Assembly (NCBI RefSeq): GCF_019957155.1
Contig: NZ_JAIPME010000002.1
Span: 2,017,001-2,081,000, forward strand
Length of the DNA: 64,000 nucleotides
Source of the DNA: Anaerococcus murdochii
Lineage (GTDB): Bacteria; Bacillota; Clostridia; Tissierellales; Peptoniphilaceae
Direction of reading: 5' to 3'
Part shown: in pieces, positions 62,245-64,000 of the stretch
Position numbering within the stretch: the first letter of the stretch is position 1
How the letters are laid out: the number at the start of each line of letters is the position of its first letter
Notes under the pieces: model-generated
Told to the model about the DNA's origin: nothing
What the model saw: the letters and a program-made list of their open reading frames with translations, nothing else
The model's database searches: none
Program-made: the position numbers and the translations under genes

Positions 62245-62272
62245 GACGATAGATTTTTTACTTTCTATCGCC
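62245..62272 (-). terminator. Terminator-like leader hairpin before the third DUF3847 gene
   Basis: GACGATAGA / TCTATCGCC (one wobble at the base of the stem) with seven Ts on the minus strand; the start codon is about 22 bases on. Confidence 0.6.
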
Positions 62273-62311
62273 TTTAATTCTATTATTTACTTTTTCATTA
62301 TGACACTTATT

Positions 62312-63067
62312 TCATACTTCAAATTTTGAAAAGCAATAGTTTCCTAATAGTGTGGAAACTATTATAATCAAAACACAAGGAAGAAACATTTCTGTCAAAA
62401 TATTTATATTATCAATCGGAGCAATGGCATTTATTTTCATTAGAGTAAATTTCCCAAATGCTTCTATATTTATATTTATTTTATTAAATATATTTATTAA
62501 CATACTTATAATATCTTTTTCTAAGAATATAAAGGCTAATGATCCTAAAATTCCTGCTATATGATTTTTTAAACTCATTGAAAGAAATACCACAATGCTA
62601 GTTAAAGCCATATATACTATTACTCCCCTCCTTATGATAAAAATAAATTTGCTAAAATCTATAGATTTACCAAGGATTACAGAAACAAAATATGAACTTA
62701 GTGTATACATTAAAAATATTGTTATTGCTAACATAAGGGCAAAAATGTATCTACTAATATATATTTCTGTCCTTTTTCTTCCTGAACATATATAATGTTG
62801 CCAAGTATTAAATTGATATTCTCCAGCTATAAATAAAGCTATAGCAAAAGTTACTAAAAAACCTAATCCCTTTGTATAATCTAATCCATTTAAAAGCACT
62901 TCTGACAGATCTTTATAAGTTGTAAGATTTCCAAATACAGAAATTCCTATTTTATTTCCGTTTGCTACAAAAAATGTAAATATACCCGAAAATAATATAG
63001 TTATAATAAATACAACTTGTATGTGAAAACTTTTTAAAGCTCTCAATATATCTCTTTTAATTAACAT
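62312..63067 (-). CDS. ABC-2 type transporter permease
   Basis: About 251 residues from the ATG at 63,067, chosen because GGAGGAAAGACTT lies just before it; it overlaps the ATPase gene by 11 bases. Six membrane helices in the ABC-2 pattern (VVFIITILFSGIFTFFVANG, FNTWQHYICSGRKRTEIYIS). Such permeases pair with the ATPase upstream to export or protect against lantibiotics and other antimicrobial peptides (BcrB/LtnF-like role). The substrate is not shown. Confidence 0.78.
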   Translation of the reverse strand: MLIKRDILRALKSFHIQVVFIITILFSGIFTFFVANGNKIGISVFGNLTTYKDLSEVLLNGLDYTKGLGFLVTFAIALFIAGEYQFNTWQHYICSGRKRTEIYISRYIFALMLAITIFLMYTLSSYFVSVILGKSIDFSKFIFIIRRGVIVYMALTSIVVFLSMSLKNHIAGILGSLAFIFLEKDIISMLINIFNKININIEAFGKFTLMKINAIAPIDNINILTEMFLPCVLIIIVSTLLGNYCFSKFEV

Positions 63068-63761
63068 AAGTCTTTCCTCCAGCCAAAATATCACAATAAA
63101 TTTCCTCAAGACTTCCCTTTTCTAGTTTCTCTTTACTTACATTTATTATTTTTGCTTGGTGTAAAATAGCGAAACTATCACATATTTTTTCTAATTGCTC
63201 AGTATTGTGGCTTGTTATAATAATTGTTTTGCCAAGTTCTTTTGATTCTTTTATTTTTTCTTTTAATATAACAGTTGATTCAATGTCTAGCCCATTAAAT
63301 GGTTCATCTAGTATCACTATATTAGAATTAGTTATAAAGCTAAGAGCCAATTTTAGTTTTTGAAGCATTCCTAGTGAAAGTTCATTAGCCTTCTTTCTTA
63401 ACATTGATTCTAAGGTAAAGTCCTTGATTATTTTTTCAATCTCTTTTTCTCTTTCATCTTTATTTTTATAATAAAGCATAGAATAAATACTAAGGTTATC
63501 TTTTACGCTAAGGTTCATATAACAAGATGGATTACTAATAAGTGCTGCTATATTTTCATTGTCATCTGAGATTTTAACTTTTTGATCATACATCTTTAAA
63601 GGAATAAGCTTAGTAATTATTTTTAACAAAGTAGTTTTTCCGGCTCCGTTTTTTCCAAGTAAGCCATATACTTTGCCCTTTTCAAGGCTAAAAGATACAT
63701 TATCTAAGACAAAATTATTCATGTATTTTTTTGTAATATTATTTACCGTAATACTATTCAT
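63057..63761 (-). CDS. ABC transporter ATPase (bacitracin/lantibiotic type)
   Basis: About 234 residues from the ATG at 63,761 (AGAGGTG before it). Walker A is LLGKNGAGKTTLLKIITKL, signature LSLGMLQKLKLALSFI, Walker B IVILDEPFNGLD, then a His switch in IITSHNTEQLEK. The LSLGMxQKLKLA signature is typical of BcrA-like ATPases. It is coupled to the permease and preceded by two small membrane peptides. Confidence 0.88.
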   Translation of the reverse strand: MNSITVNNITKKYMNNFVLDNVSFSLEKGKVYGLLGKNGAGKTTLLKIITKLIPLKMYDQKVKISDDNENIAALISNPSCYMNLSVKDNLSIYSMLYYKNKDEREKEIEKIIKDFTLESMLRKKANELSLGMLQKLKLALSFITNSNIVILDEPFNGLDIESTVILKEKIKESKELGKTIIITSHNTEQLEKICDSFAILHQAKIINVSKEKLEKGSLEEIYCDILAGGKTYVN

Positions 63762-63774
63762 AAGAACACCTCTT

Positions 63775-63870
63775 TTACATTGCTTTAATTGCAAGAAAAC
63801 TAGAACATAATATAATTATTAGACACAAAGCTAATAATAAAAAATTTTTAATGTTACTTTTATTTTTCAT
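63775..63870 (-). CDS. 31-residue membrane peptide
   Basis: MKNKSNIKNFLLLALCLIII then LCSSFLAIKAM: one basic start and a single transmembrane helix. It starts 4 bases after the stop of a similar small peptide and ends just before the ATPase gene, so it is co-transcribed. It could be a regulatory or accessory subunit of the ABC transporter. It is too short to classify. Confidence 0.5.
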   Translation of the reverse strand: MKNKSNIKNFLLLALCLIIILCSSFLAIKAM

Positions 63871-63874
63871 AAGA

Positions 63875-64000
63875 TTACTTCCAAACAATTTTTATACCAA
63901 CAAAAATATAAACAATTAAAAGTACTGCACCTACTATTAACAATGTAGATATAACCCCTTTAAACATAGATTTCTTTAATTTTTTATGCCATTCTTTAGA
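63875..64000 (-). CDS. Small membrane protein, 3' part, runs off the window
   Basis: The last 41 codons (SKEWHKKLKKSMFKGVISTL then LIVGAVLLIVYIFVGIKIVW) form one transmembrane helix after a basic stretch. The 5' end lies beyond base 64,000. It is next to the ABC transporter and probably in its operon. Confidence 0.5.
   Translation of the reverse strand, partial: SKEWHKKLKKSMFKGVISTLLIVGAVLLIVYIFVGIKIVWK

Overview
The window is AT-rich (roughly 30% GC), AGA-rich for arginine, and almost every gene lies on the minus strand behind a strong Shine-Dalgarno site, so it comes from a low-GC Gram-positive. A surface protein ending in a copper-amine-oxidase-N-type domain, together with erm(TR), fits the Gram-positive anaerobic cocci (Peptoniphilus, Anaerococcus, Finegoldia and relatives). 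This genus-level guess is inference. No rRNA, tRNA or CRISPR array was seen.

Most of 1-42.5 kb is one integrative conjugative element (ICE) of the Tn1549/C. difficile CTn type. In transcription order (high to low coordinate) it carries repA with in-gene iterons, a DnaC-like loader, a DUF3801 protein, a BRO-type antirepressor, virD4, a small protein, an SSB-like protein, maff2, virB6/trbL, prgI, virB4, an NlpC/P60 hydrolase, DUF4315, a large surface protein, DUF4366, an AbiEi/AbiEii toxin-antitoxin pair and topB, which runs off the left edge.

Two smaller mobilizable elements (IMEs) are nested inside this ICE, and each splits a conjugation gene. IME1 (about 12,153-29,194) interrupts maff2. It carries a large serine recombinase, a replisome-organizer gene with its own iterons, a YhcG-type nuclease, a DUF3801 protein, a MOBQ-type relaxase with oriT, a restriction-modification locus with a dinucleotide tract at a frameshift, erm(TR) with its two leader peptides, an aminoglycoside-phosphotransferase remnant, a CopZ-like Fe-S protein and an IS3 remnant. 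IME2 (about 31,366-39,065) interrupts virD4. It carries a second serine recombinase, a MATE efflux pump behind an attenuator, a sigma-like regulator, DUF3847, a relaxase, a GNAT acetyltransferase and a TnpW-like protein. In both cases the short core repeated at the two ends allows excision to restore the interrupted reading frame, as judged by reading the junctions.

From 42.5 to 49.6 kb is a decayed accessory zone: a truncated DNA methyltransferase, an orphan AbiEi, a CPBP protease, several pseudogenes and a third serine recombinase. From 49.6 to 62.3 kb is a third mobilizable backbone, closely related to that of IME1 (rep gene, cargo slot, DUF3801, small gene, relaxase, oriT, DUF3847). Its rep gene 3' region is duplicated around an AraC-ECF-ABC transporter operon that resembles ferric-siderophore uptake systems. 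The right edge has an ABC-2 transporter with small membrane peptides.

A repeated feature of the mobile modules is a terminator-like hairpin with a T-run ending 15-30 bases before a start codon, too close for a promoter to fit between. This suggests that these genes are expressed by read-through or antitermination. All family assignments come from reading motifs by eye; no database search was run.
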